Of a DNA stretch of 64,000 nt, positions 41,009 to 54,770 are shown piece after piece. The notes beneath the pieces were generated by a model. The model did not search any database. It had not been told where the DNA came from and saw only the letters and a program-made list of their open reading frames with translations. Positions within the stretch are counted from its first letter, which is position 1; each line of letters starts with the position of its first letter. A program made the position numbers and the translations under genes. The DNA comes from Chaunax sp. Z400 (lineage: Eukaryota > Chordata > Actinopteri > Lophiiformes > Chaunacidae), in contig JBAGJB010000219.1 of NCBI GenBank assembly GCA_037577475.1, forward strand, positions 434,001 through 498,000. The letters are read 5' to 3'.

Positions 41009-44000
41009 CCCTGATCCGTCTGACATAATTCGTGGTCTCTGAACATGCCAGACTTCTCCCCGAGTCTCTACGACCTTCCGTTCCCGAGATACAGACATTC
41101 AAAATACGCCCCTACTGGACATGTCATATCTCGGGAAAGGAAGGTCGCACAGACTCTGGACAAAGACTGGTGTTCTCAGAGACCACATAAACCCCTAGAC
41201 GGACGTTGGTCCCGAGTCTCTACGACCTTCCGTTTCCGAGATACACACATTCACTATAGGCGAACCAAAGCCCATTCACTTCAATGGGAAAATAAACTTG
41301 AGTATAACTCGGGAACGGAAGGTCGTAGAGACTCGGGACCCTGATCCGTCGGACATAATTCGTGGTCTCTGAACACGCCAGACTTCTCCCCGAGTCTCTA
41401 CGACCTTCCGTTCCCGAGATACAAACATTCCAAAAATCACCAAAAATACATGTCATATCTCGGGAACCGTAAGTCGTAGAGACTCGGTTTACCTGCTGGC
41501 GTTCTTGGAGACCCCATAAAACCATTGAAAGAGCTTATCCCCGAGTCTCTACGACCTTCCGTTCCCGAGATACAGACATTCAAAATACGCCCCTACTGGA
41601 CATGTCATATCTCGGGAAAGGAAGGTAGCACAGACTCGGGACAAAGACTGGTGTTCTCAGACACCACATAAACCCCTAGACGGACGTTGGTCCCGAGTCT
41701 CTACGACCTTCCGTTTCCGAGATACACACATTCACTATAGGCGAACCAAACCCCATTCACTTCAATGGGAAAATAAACTTGAGTATAACTCGGGAACGGA
41801 AGGTCGTAGAGACTCGGGACCCTGATCCGTCGGACATAATTCGTGGTCTCTGAACACGCCAGACTTCTCCCCGAGTCTCTACGACCTTCCGTTCCCGAGA
41901 TACAAACATTCCAAAAATCACCAAAAATACATGTCATATCTCGGGAACCGTAAGTCATAGAGACTCGGTTTACCTGCTGGCGTTCTTGGAGACCCCATAA
42001 AACCTTTGAAAGAGCTTATCCCCGAGTCTCTACGACCTTCCGTTCCCGAGATACAAACATTCCAAAAATCACCAAAAATACATGTCATATCTCGGGAACC
42101 GTATGTCGTAGAGACTCGGTTTACCTGCTGGCGTTCTTGGAGACCCCATAAAACCATTGAAAGAGCTTATCCCTGAGTCTCTACGACATTCCGTTCAAAA
42201 GTTACCAACTCGGGTAGGGCCCTGATTGAGTTTTTATCCCCTTAACCCTAACCCTAACCGTAACCCTAACCCCTAACCCGCACTTGTCCGCGAGTTTCTA
42301 CGACCTTCCGTTCCCGAGATACAGACATTCAAAATACGCCCCTACTGGACATGTCATATCTCGGGAAAGGAAGGTCGCACAGACTCTGGACAAAGACTGG
42401 TGTTCTCAGAGACCACATAAACCCCTAGACGGACGTTGGTCCCGAGTCTCTACGACCTTCCGTTTCCGAGATACACACATTCACTATAGGCGAACCAAAC
42501 CCCATTCACTTCAATGGGAAAATAAACTTGAGTATAACTCGGGAACGGAAGGTCGTAGAGACTCTTGACCCTGATCCGTCTGACATAATTCGTGGTCTCT
42601 GAACATGCCAGACTTCTCCCCGAGTCTCTACGACCTTCCGTTCCCGAGATACAGACATTCAAAATACGCCCCTACTGGACATGTCATATCTCGGGAAAGG
42701 AAGGTCGCACAGACTCGGGACAAAGACTGGTGTTCTCAGAGACCACATAAACCTCTAAATGGACGTTGGTCCCGAGTCTCTATGACCTTCCGTTTCCGAG
42801 ATACACACATTCACTATAGCCGAACCAAACCCCATTCACTTCAATGGGAAAATAAACTTGAGTATAACTCGGGAACGGAAGGTCGTAGAGACTCGGGACC
42901 CTGATCCGTCTGACATGATTCGTGGTCTCTGAACATGCCAGACTTCTCCCCGAGTCTCTACGACCTTCCGTTCCCGAGATACAGACATTCAAAATACGCC
43001 CCTACTGGACATGTCATATCTCGGGAAAGGAAGGTCGCACAGACTCTGGACAAAGACTGGTGTTCTCAGAGACCACATAAACCCCTAGACGGACGTTGGT
43101 CCCGAGTCTCTACGACCTTCCGTTTCCGAGATACACACATTCACTATAGGCGAACCAAAGCCCATTCACTTCAATGGGAAAATAAACTTGAGTATAACTC
43201 GGGAACGGAAGGTCGTAGAGACTCGGGACCCTGATCCGTCGGACATAATTCGTGGTCTCTGAACACGCCAGACTTCTCCCCGAGTCTCTACGACCTTCCG
43301 TTCCCGAGATACAAACATTCCAAAAATCACCAAAAATACATGTCATATCTCGGGAACCGTAAGTCGTAGAGACTCGGTTTACCTGCTGGCGTTCTTGGAG
43401 ACCCCATAAAACCATTGAAAGAGCTTATCCCCGAGTCTCTACGACCTTCCGTTCCCGAGATACAGACATTCAAAATACGCCCCTACTGGACATGTCATAT
43501 CTCGGGAAAGGAAGGTAGCACAGACTCGGGACAAAGACTGGTGTTCTCAGACACCACATAAACCCCTAGACGGACGTTGGTCCCGAGTCTCTACGACCTT
43601 CCGTTTCCGAGATACACACATTCACTATAGGCGAACCAAACCCCATTCACTTCAATGGGAAAATAAACTTGAGTATAACTCGGGAACGGAAGGTCGTAGA
43701 GACTCGGGACCCTGATCCGTCGGACATAATTCGTGGTCTCTGAACACGCCAGACTTCTCCCCGAGTCTCTACGACCTTCCGTTCCCGAGATACAAACATT
43801 CCAAAAATCACCAAAAATACATGTCATATCTCGGGAACCGTAAGTCATAGAGACTCGGTTTACCTGCTGGCGTTCTTGGAGACCCCATAAAACCTTTGAA
43901 AGAGCTTATCCCCGAGTCTCTACGACCTTCCGTTCCCGAGATACAAACATTCCAAAAATCACCAAAAATACATGTCATATCTCGGGAACCGTATGTCGTA

Positions 44001-45418
44001 GAGACTCGGTTTACCTGCTGGCGTTCTTGGAGACCCCATAAAACCATTGAAAGAGCTTATCCCTGAGTCTCTACGACATTCCGTTCAAAAGTTACCAACT
44101 CGGGTAGGGCCCTGATTGAGTTTTTATCCCCTTAACCCTAACCCTAACCGTAACCCTAACCCCTAACCCGCACTTGTCCGCGAGTTTCTACGACCTTCCG
44201 TTCCCGAGATACAGACATTCAAAATACGCCCCTACTGGACATGTCATATCTCGGGAAAGGAAGGTCGCACAGACTCTGGACAAAGACTGGTGTTCTCAGA
44301 GACCACATAAACCCCTAGACGGACGTTGGTCCCGAGTCTCTACGACCTTCCGTTTCCGAGATACACACATTCACTATAGGCGAACCAAACCCCATTCACT
44401 TCAATGGGAAAATAAACTTGAGTATAACTCGGGAACGGAAGGTCGTAGAGACTCTTGACCCTGATCCGTCTGACATAATTCGTGGTCTCTGAACATGCCA
44501 GACTTCTCCCCGAGTCTCTACGACCTTCCGTTCCCGAGATACAGACATTCAAAATACGCCCCTACTGGACATGTCATATCTCGGGAAAGGAAGGTCGCAC
44601 AGACTCGGGACAAAGACTGGTGTTCTCAGAGACCACATAAACCTCTAAATGGACGTTGGTCCCGAGTCTCTATGACCTTCCGTTTCCGAGATACACACAT
44701 TCACTATAGCCGAACCAAACCCCATTCACTTCAATGGGAAAATAAACTTGAGTATAACTCGGGAACGGAAGGTCGTAGAGACTCGGGACCCTGATCCGTC
44801 TGACATGATTCGTGGTCTCTGAACATGCCAGACTTCTCCCCGAGTCTCTACGACCTTCCGTTCCCGAGATACAAACATTCCAAAAATCACCAAAAATACA
44901 TGTCATATCTTGGGAACCGTAAGTCATAGAGACTCGGTTTACCTGCTGGCGTTCTTGGAGACCCCATAAAACCATTGAAAGAGCTTATCCCCGAGTCTCT
45001 ACGACCTTCCGTTCCCGAGATACAAACATTCCAAAAATCACCAAAAATACATGTCATATCTAGGGAACCGTAAGTCGTAGAGACTCGGTTTACCTGCTGG
45101 CGTTCTTGGAGACCCCATAAAACCATTGAAAGAGCTTATCCCTGAGTCTCCACGACATTCCGTTCAAAAGTTACCAACCCGGGTAGGGCCCCGATTGAGT
45201 TTTTATCCCCTTAACCCTAACCCTAACCGTAACCCTAACCCCTAACCCGCACTTGTCCGCGAGTTTCTACGACCTTCCGTTCCCGAGATACAGACATTCA
45301 AAATACGCCCCTACTGGACATGTCATATCTCGGGAAAGGAAGGTCGCACAGACTCTGGACAAAGACTGGTGTTCTCAGAGACCACATAAACCCCTAGACG
45401 GACGTTGGTCCCGAGTCT

Positions 45419-47695
45419 CTACGACCTTCCGTTTCCGAGATACACACATTCACTATAGGCGAACCAAACCCAATTCACTTCAATGGGAAAATAAACTTGA
45501 GTATAACTCGGGAACGGAAGGTCGTAGAGACTCGGGACCCTGATCCGTCTGACATAATTCGTGGTCTCTGAACACGCCAGACTTCTCCCCGAGTCTCTAC
45601 GACCTTCCGTTCCCGAGATACAGACATTCAAAATACGCCCCTACTGGACATGTCATATCTCGGGAAAGGAAGGTCGCACAGACTCGGGACAAAGACTGGT
45701 GTTCTCAGAGACCACATGAACCCCTAGATGGACGTTGGTCCCGAGTCTCTACGACCTTCCGTTTCCGAGATACACACATTCACTATAGGCGAACCAAACC
45801 CCATTCACTTCAATGGGAAAATAAACTTGAGTATAACTCGGGAACGGAAGGTCGTAGAGACTCGGGACCCTGATCCGTCGGACATAATTCGTGGTCTCTG
45901 AACACGCCAGACTTCTCCCCGAGTCTCTACGACCTTCCGTTCCCGAGATACAAACATTCCAAAAATCACAAAAAATACGTGTCATATCTCGGGAACCGTA
46001 AGTCGTAGAGACTCGGTTTACCTGCTGGCGTTCTTGGAGACCCAATAAAACCATTGAAAGAGCTTATCCCCGAGTCTCTACGACCTTCCGTTCAAAAGTT
46101 ACCAACCCGGGTAGGACCCCGATTGAGTTTTTATCCCCTTAAGCCTAAACCTAACCCTAACCCTAACCCCTAACCCACACTTGTCCGCGAGTTTCTACGA
46201 CCTTCCGTTCCCGAGATACAGACATTCAAAATACGCCCCTACTGGACATGTCATATCTCGGGAAAGGAAGGTCGCACAGACTCTGGACAAAGACTGGTGT
46301 TCTCAGAGACCACATAAACCCCTAGACGGACGTTGGTCCCGAGTCTCTACGACCTTCCGTTTCCGAGATACACACATTCACTATAGGCGAACCAAACCCC
46401 ATTCACTTCAATGGGAAAATAAACTTGAGTATAACTCGGGAACGGAAGGTCGTAGAGACTCGGGACCCTGATCCGTCGGACATAATTCGTGGTCTCTGAA
46501 CACGCCAGACTTCTCCCCGAGTCTCTACGACCTTCCGTTCCCGAGATACAAACATTCCAAAAATCACCAAAAATACATGTCATATCTCGGGAACCGTAAG
46601 TCGTAGAGACTCGGTTTACCTGCTGGCGTTCTTGGAGACCCCATAAAACCATTGAAAGAGCTTATCCCCGAGTCTCTACGACCTTCCGTTCCCGAGATAC
46701 AGACATTCAAAATACGCCCCTACTGGACATGTCATATCTCGGGAAAGGAAGGTAGCACAGACTCGGGACAAAGACTGGTGTTCTCAGACACCACATAAAC
46801 CCCTAGACGGACGTTGGTCCCGAGTCTCTACGACCTTCCGTTTCCGAGATACACACATTCACTATAGGCGAACCAAACCCCATTCACTTCAATGGGAAAA
46901 TAAACTTGAGTATAACTCGGGAACGGAAGGTCGTAGAGACTCGGGACCCTGATCCGTCGGACATAATTCGTGGTCTCTGAACACGCCAGACTTCTCCCCG
47001 AGTCTCTACGACCTTCCGTTCCCGAGATACAAACATTCCAAAAATCACCAAAAATACATGTCATATCTCGGGAACCGTAAGTCATAGAGACTCGGTTTAC
47101 CTGCTGGCGTTCTTGGAGACCCCATAAAACCTTTGAAAGAGCTTATCCCCGAGTCTCTACGACCTTCCGTTCCCGAGATACAAACATTCCAAAAATCACC
47201 AAAAATACATGTCATATCTCGGGAACCGTATGTCGTAGAGACTCGGTTTACCTGCTGGCGTTCTTGGAGACCCCATAAAACCATTGAAAGAGCTTATCCC
47301 TGAGTCTCTACGACATTCCGTTCAAAAGTTACCAACTCGGGTAGGGCCCTGATTGAGTTTTTATCCCCTTAACCCTAACCCTAACCGTAACCCTAACCCC
47401 TAACCCGCACTTGTCCGCGAGTTTCTACGACCTTCCGTTCCCGAGATACAGACATTCAAAATACGCCCCTACTGGACATGTCATATCTCGGGAAAGGAAG
47501 GTCGCACAGACTCTGGACAAAGACTGGTGTTCTCAGAGACCACATAAACCCCTAGACGGACGTTGGTCCCGAGTCTCTACGACCTTCCGTTTCCGAGATA
47601 CACACATTCACTATAGGCGAACCAAACCCCATTCACTTCAATGGGAAAATAAACTTGAGTATAACTCGGGAACGGAAGGTCGTAGAGACTCGGGA
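45419..47695 (+). repeat. 2.3-kb satellite block, copy 4 of four
   Basis: Matches 38732-41008 at an offset of 6687 bp, with the same order of variant modules. It is followed by two further 1230-bp higher-order units (D ends at 47421, 48651 and 49881). Confidence 0.8.
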
Positions 47696-50600
47696 CCCTG
47701 ATCCGTCGGACATAATTCGTGGTCTCTGAACACGCCAGACTTCTCCCCGAGTCTCTACGACCTTCCGTTCCCGAGATATAAACATTCCAAAAATCACCAA
47801 AAATACATGTCATATCTCGGGAACCGTAAGTCGTAGAGACTCGGTTTACCTGCTGGCGTTCTTGGAGACCCCATAAAACCATTGAAAGAGCTTATCCCCG
47901 AGTCTCTACGACCTTCCGTTCCCGAGATACAGACATTCAAAATACGACCCTACTGGACATGTCATATCTCGGGAAAGGAAGGTAGCACAGACTCGGGACA
48001 AAGACTGGTGTTCTCAGACACCACATAAACCCCTAGACGGACGTTGGTCCCGAGTCTCTACGACCTTCCGTTTCCGAGATACACACATTCACTATAGGCG
48101 AACCAAACCCCATTCACTTCAATGGGAAAATAAACTTGAGTATAACTCGGGAACGGAAGGTCGTAGAGACTCGGGACCCTGATCCGTCGGACATAATTCG
48201 TGGTCTCTGAACACGCCAGACTTCTCCCCGAGTCTCTACGACCTTCCGTTCCCGAGATACAAACATTCCAAAAATCACCAAAAATACATGTCATATCTCG
48301 GGAACCGTAAGTCATAGAGACTCGGTTTACCTGCTGGCGTTCTTGGAGACCCCATAAAACCTTTGAAAGAGCTTATCCCCGAGTCTCTACGACCTTCCGT
48401 TCCCGAGATACAAACATTCCAAAAATCACCAAAAATACATGTCATATCTCGGGAACCGTATGTCGTAGAGACTCGGTTTACCTGCTGGCGTTCTTGGAGA
48501 CCCCATAAAACCATTGAAAGAGCTTATCCCTGAGTCTCTACGACATTCCGTTCAAAAGTTACCAACTCGGGTAGGGCCCTGATTGAGTTTTTATCCCCTT
48601 AACCCTAACCCTAACCGTAACCCTAACCCCTAACCCGCACTTGTCCGCGAGTTTCTACGACCTTCCGTTCCCGAGATACAGACATTCAAAATACGCCCCT
48701 ACTGGACATGTCATATCTCGGGAAAGGAAGGTCGCACAGACTCTGGACAAAGACTGGTGTTCTCAGAGACCACATAAACCCCTAGACGGACGTTGGTCCC
48801 GAGTCTCTACGACCTTCCGTTTCCGAGATACACACATTCACTATAGGCGAACCAAACCCCATTCACTTCAATGGGAAAATAAACTTTAGTATAACTCCGG
48901 AACGGAAGGTCGTAGAGACTCGGGACCCTGATCCGTCGGACATAATTCGTGGTCTCTGAACACGCCAGACTTCTCCCCGAGTCTCTACGACCTTCCGTTC
49001 CCGAGATATAAACATTCCAAAAATCACCAAAAATACATGTCATATCTCGGGAACCGTAAGTCGTAGAGACTCGGTTTACCTGCTGGCGTTCTTGGAGACC
49101 CCATAAAACCATTGAAAGAGCTTATCCCCGAGTCTCTACGACCTTCCGTTCCCGAGATACAGACATTCAAAATACGCCCCTACTGGACATGTCATATCTC
49201 GGGAAAGGAAGGTAGCACAGACTCGGGACAAAGACTGGTGTTCTCAGACACCACATAAACCCCTAGACGGACGTTGGTCCCGAGTCTCTACGACCTTCCG
49301 TTTCCGAGATACACACATTCACTATAGGCGAACCAAACCCCATTCACTTCAATGGGAAAATAAACTTGAGTATAACTCGGGAACGGAAGGTCGTAGAGAC
49401 TCGGGACCCTGATCCGTCGGACATAATTCGTGGTCTCTGAACACGCCAGACTTCTCCCCGAGTCTCTACGACCTTCCGTTCCCGAGATACAAACATTCCA
49501 AAAATCACCAAAAATACATGTCATATCTCGGGAACCGTAAGTCATAGAGACTCGGTTTACCTGCTGGCGTTCTTGGAGACCCCATAAAACCTTTGAAAGA
49601 GCTTATCCCCGAGTCTCTACGACCTTCCGTTCCCGAGATACAAACATTCCAAAAATCACCAAAAATACATGTCATATCTCGGGAACCGTATGTCGTAGAG
49701 ACTCGGTTTACCTGCTGGCGTTCTTGGAGACCCCATAAAACCATTGAAAGAGCTTATCCCTGAGTCTCTACGACATTCCGTTCAAAAGTTACCAACTCGG
49801 GTAGGGCCCTGATTGAGTTTTTATCCCCTTAACCCTAACCCTAACCGTAACCCTATCCCCTAACCCGCACTTGTCCGCGAGTTTCTACGACCTTCCGTTC
49901 CCGAGATACAGACATTCAAAATACGCCCCTACTGGACATGTCATATCTCGGGAAAGGAAGGTCGCACAGACTCGGGACAGAGACTGGTGTTCTCAGAGAC
50001 CACATAAACCCCTAGACGGACGTTGGTCCCGAGTCTCTACGACCTTCCGTTTCCGAGATACACACATTCACTATAGGCGAACCAAACCCCATTCACTTCA
50101 ATGGGAAAATAAACTTGAGTATAACTCGGGAACGGAAGGTCGTAGAGACTCGGGACCCTGATCCGTCCGACATAATTCGTGGTCTCTGAACACGCCAGAC
50201 TTCTCCCCGAGTCTCTACGACCTTCCGTTCCCGAGATACAAACATTCCAAAAATCACCAAAAATACATGTCATATCTCGGGAACCGTAAGTCGTAGAGAC
50301 TCGGTTTACCTGCTGGCGTTCTTGGAGACCCCATAAAACCATTGAAAGAGCTTATCCCCGAGTCTCTACGACCTTCCGTTCCCGAGATACAGACATTCAA
50401 AATACGCCCCTACTGGACATGTCATATCTCAGGAAAGGAAGGTCGCACAGACTCGGGACAAAGACTGGTGTTCTCAGAGACCACATAAACCCCTAGACGG
50501 ACGTTGGTCCCGAGTCTCTACGACCTTCCGTTTCCGAGATACACACATTCACTATAGGCGAACCAAAGCCCATTCACTTCAATGGGAAAATAAACTTGAG

Positions 50601-52350
50601 TATAACTCGGGAACGGAAGGTCGTAGAGACTCGGGACCCTGATCCGTCGGACATAATTCGTGGTCTCTGAACACGCCAGACTTCTCCCCGAGTCTCTACG
50701 ACCTTCCGTTCCCGAGATACAGACATTCAAAATACGCCCCTACTGGACATGTCATATCTCGGGAAAGGAAGGTCGCACAGACTCGGGACAAAGACTGGTG
50801 TTCTCAGAGACCACATAAACCCCTAGACGGACGTTGGTCCCGAGTCTCTACGACCTTCCGTTCCCGAGATACAAACATTCCAAAAATCACCAAAAATACA
50901 TGTCATATCTCGGGAACCGTAAGTCGTAGGGACTCGGTTTACCTGCTGGCGTTCTTGGAGACCCCATAAAACCATTGAAAGAGCTTATCCCCGAGTCTCT
51001 ACGACCTTCCGTTCAAAAGTTACCAACCCGGGTAGGGCCCCGATTGAGTTTTTATCCCCTTAACCTAACCAAACCCTAACCCTAACCCTAACCCCTAACC
51101 CACACTTGTCCGCTAGTCTCTACGACCTTCCGTTCCCGAGATACAGACATTCAAAATACGCCCCTACTGGACATGTCATATCTCGGGAAAGGAAGGTCGC
51201 ACAGACTCGGGACAAAGACTGGTGTTCTCAGAGACCACATAAACCCCTAGATGGACGTTGGTCCCGAGTCTCTACGACCTTCCGTTTCCGAGATACACAC
51301 ATTCACTATAGGCGAACCAAACCCATTCACTTCAATGGGAAAATAGACTTGAGTATAACTCGGGAACGGAAGGTCGTAGAGACTCGGGACCCTGATCCGT
51401 CGGACATAATTCGTGGTCCCTGAACACGCCAGACTTCTCCCCGAGTCTCTACGACCTTCCGTTCCCGAGATACAAACATTCCAAAAATCACCAAAAATAC
51501 ATGTCATATCTCGGGAACCGTAAGTCGTAGAGACTCGGTTTACCTGCTGGCGTTCTTGGAGACCCCATAAAACCATTGAAAGAGCTTATCCCCGAGTCTC
51601 TACGACCTTCCGTTCCCGAGATACAGACATTCAAAATACGCCCCTACTGGACATGTCATATCTCAGGAAAGGAAGGTCGCACAGACTCGGGACAAAGACT
51701 GGTGTTCTCAGAGACCACATAAACCCCTAGACGGACGTTGGTCCCGAGTCTCTACGACCTTCCGTTTCCGAGATACACACATTCACTATAGGCGAACCAA
51801 AGCCCATTCACTTCAATGGGAAAATAAACTTGAGTATAACTCGGGAACGGAAGGTCGTAGAGACTCGGGACCCTGATCCGTCGGACATAATTCGTGGTCT
51901 CTGAACACGCCAGACTTCTCCCCGAGTCTCTACGACCTTCCGTTCCCGAGATACAGACATTCAAAATACGCCCCTACTGGACATGTCATATCTCGGGAAA
52001 GGAAGGTCGCACAGACTCGGGACAAAGACTGGTGTTCTCAGAGACCACATAAACCCCTAGACGGACGTTGGTCCCGAGTCTCTACGACCTTCCGTTCCCG
52101 AGATACAAACATTCCAAAAATCACCAAAAATACATGTCATATCTCGGGAACCGTAAGTCGTAGGGACTCGGTTTACCTGCTGGCGTTCTTGGAGACCCCA
52201 TAAAACCATTGAAAGAGCTTATCCCCGAGTCTCTACGACCTTCCGTTCAAAAGTTACCAACCCGGGTAGGGCCCCGATTGAGTTTTTATCCCCTTAACCT
52301 AACCAAACCCTAACCCTAACCCTAACCCCTAACCCACACTTGTCCGCTAG

Positions 52351-53097
52351 TCTCTACGACCTTCCGTTCCCGAGATACAGACATTCAAAATACGCCCCTA
52401 CTGGACATGTCATATCAGGAAGGTCGCACAGACTCGGGACAAAGACTGGTGTTCTCAGAGACCACATAAACCCCTAGACGGACGTTGGTCCCGAGTCTCT
52501 ACGACCTTCCGTTTCCGAGATACACACATTCACTATAGGCGAACCAAAGCCCATTCACTTCAATGGGAAAATAAACTTGAGTATAACTCGGGAACGGAAG
52601 GTCGTAGAGACTCGGGACCCTGATCCGTCGGACATAATTCGTGGTCTCTGAACACGCCAGACTTCTCCCCGAGTCTCTACGACCTTCCGTTCCCGAGATA
52701 CAGACATTCAAAATACGCCCCTACTGGACATGTCATATCTCGGGAAAGGAAGGTCGCACAGACTCGGGACAAAGACTGGTGTTCTCAGAGACCACATAAA
52801 CCCCTAGACGGACGTTGGTCCCGAGTCTCTACGACCTTCCGTTCCCGAGATACAAACATTCCAAAAATCACCAAAAATACATGTCATATCTCGGGAACCG
52901 TAAGTCGTAGGGACTCGGTTTACCTGCTGGCGTTCTTGGAGACCCCATAAAACCATTGAAAGAGCTTATCCCCGAGTCTCTACGACCTTCCGTTCAAAAG
53001 TTACCAACCCGGGTAGGGCCCCGATTGAGTTTTTATCCCCTTAACCTAACCAAACCCTAACCCTAACCCTAACCCCTAACCCACACTTGTCCGCTAG
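52351..53097 (+). repeat. Satellite unit with internal deletion (747 bp)
   Basis: This unit is shorter than the preceding 1234-bp unit ending at 52350. In its first A module the sequence runs CATGTCATATCAGGAAGGTC near 52408-52427, with several bases of the inverted core missing, and modules that follow in the longer unit are absent. It looks like a deletion that fused two A modules at their inverted cores. The D modules here carry the CCGCTAG end variant. Confidence 0.7.
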
Positions 53098-54770
53098 TCT
53101 CTACGACCTTCCGTTCCCGAGATACAGACATTCAAAATACGCCCCTACTGGACATGTCATATCTCGGGAAAGGAAGGTCGCACAGACTCAGGACAAAGAC
53201 TGGTGTTCTCAGAGACCACATAAACCCCTAGACGGACGTTGGTCCCGAGTCTCTACGACCTTCCGTTTCCGAGATACACACATTCACTATAGGCGAACCA
53301 AACCCCATTCACTTCAATGGGAAAATAAACTTGAGTATAACTCGGGAAAGGAAGGTCGTAGAGACTCGGGACCATGATCCGTCGGACATAATTCGTGGTC
53401 CCTGAACACGCCAGACTTCTCCCCGAGTCCCTACGACCTTCCGTTCCCGAGATACAAACATTCCAAAAATCACCAAAAATACATGTCATATCTCGGGAAC
53501 CGTAAAGTCGTAGGGACTCGGTTTACCTGCTGGCGTTCTTGGAGACCCCATAAAACCATTGAAAGAGCTTATCCCCGAGTCTCTACGACCTTCCGTTCCC
53601 GAGATACAGACATTCAAAATACGCCCCTACTGGACATGTCATATCTCGGGAAAGGAAGGTCGCACAGACTCGGGACAAAGACTGGTGTTCTCAGAGACCA
53701 CATAAACCCCTAGACGGACGTTGGTCCCGAGTCTCTACGACCTTCCGTTTCCGAGATACACACATTCACTATAGGCGAACCAAAGCCCATTCACTTCAAT
53801 GGGAAAATAAACTTGAGTATAACTCGGGAACGGAAGGTCGTAGAGACTCGGGACCCTGATCCGTCGGACATAATTCGTGGTCTCTGAACACGCGAGACTT
53901 GTCCCCGAGTCTCTACGACCTTCCGTTCCCGAGATACAGACATTCAAAATACGCCCCTACTGGACATGTCATATCTCGGGAAAGGAAGGTCGCACAGACT
54001 CGGGACAAAGACTGGTGTTCTCAGAGACCACATAAACCCCTAGACGGACGTTGGTCCCGAGTCTCTACGACCTTCCGTTTCCGAGATACACACATTCACT
54101 ATAGGCGAACCAAACCCCATTCACTTCAATGGGAAAATAAACTTGAGTATAACTCGGGAACGGAAGGTCGTAGAGACTCGGGACCATGATCCGTCGGACA
54201 TAATTCGTGGTCCCTGAACACGCCAGACTTCTCCCCGAGTCTCTACGACCTTCCGTTCCCGAGATACAAACATTCCAAAAATCACCAAAAATACATGTCA
54301 TATCTCGGGAACCGTAAGTCGTAGAGACTCGGTTTACCTGCTGGCGTTCTTGGATACCCCATAAAACCATTGAAAGAGCTTATCCCCGAGTCTCTACGAC
54401 CTTCCGTTCCCGAGATACAGACATTCAAAATACGCCCCTACTGGACATGTCATATCTCGGGAAAGGAAGGTCGCACAGACTCGGGACAAAGACTGGTGTT
54501 CTCAGAGACCACATAAACCCCTAGACGGACGTTGGTCCCGAGTCTCTACGACCTTCCGTTTCCGAGATACACACATTCACTATAGGCGAACCAAAGCCCA
54601 TTCACTTCAATGGGAAAATAAACTTGAGTATAACTCGGGAACGGAAGGTCGTAGAGACTCGGGACCCTGATCCGTCCGACATAATTCGTGGTCTCTGAAC
54701 ACGCCAGACTTCTCCCCGAGTCTCTACGGCCTTCCGTTCCCGAGATACAGACATTCAAAATACGCCCCTA

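Larger units (their letters stand above)
1..54770. repeat. Subtelomeric-type higher-order satellite array
   Basis: The whole interval is made of four related modules, A (~152 bp), B (~178 bp), C (~151 bp) and D (~116 bp), which can all be traced by a shared opening core (CGAGTCTCTACGACCTTCC). AB pairs give a 330-bp period, C modules are inserted after one or two AB pairs, and D closes each higher-order unit. Spacing between D modules is mostly 598, 927, 1079, 1408, 1739 or 2220 bp, which equal sums of module lengths. The window begins inside an array (first base falls in an A module) and the array ends mid-A at 54770. No protein gene, retrotransposon or RNA gene interrupts it. Its CpG content looks high on reading. 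The telomere-like D tracts and vertebrate context suggest a subtelomeric location; that location is inference. Confidence 0.95.

Noticed and set aside
1..54770. Many 70-140-codon open frames on both strands in the satellite
   Set aside because: They are the same few frames repeated by the array, overlap each other antisense, have no recognisable domain, and vary in length with module junctions. Repetition explains their conservation.
1..54770. Possible CRISPR-like array because short repeats alternate with spacers
   Set aside because: The intervals between cores are themselves repeated, the units are 116-178 bp, and the context is eukaryotic with no cas genes.
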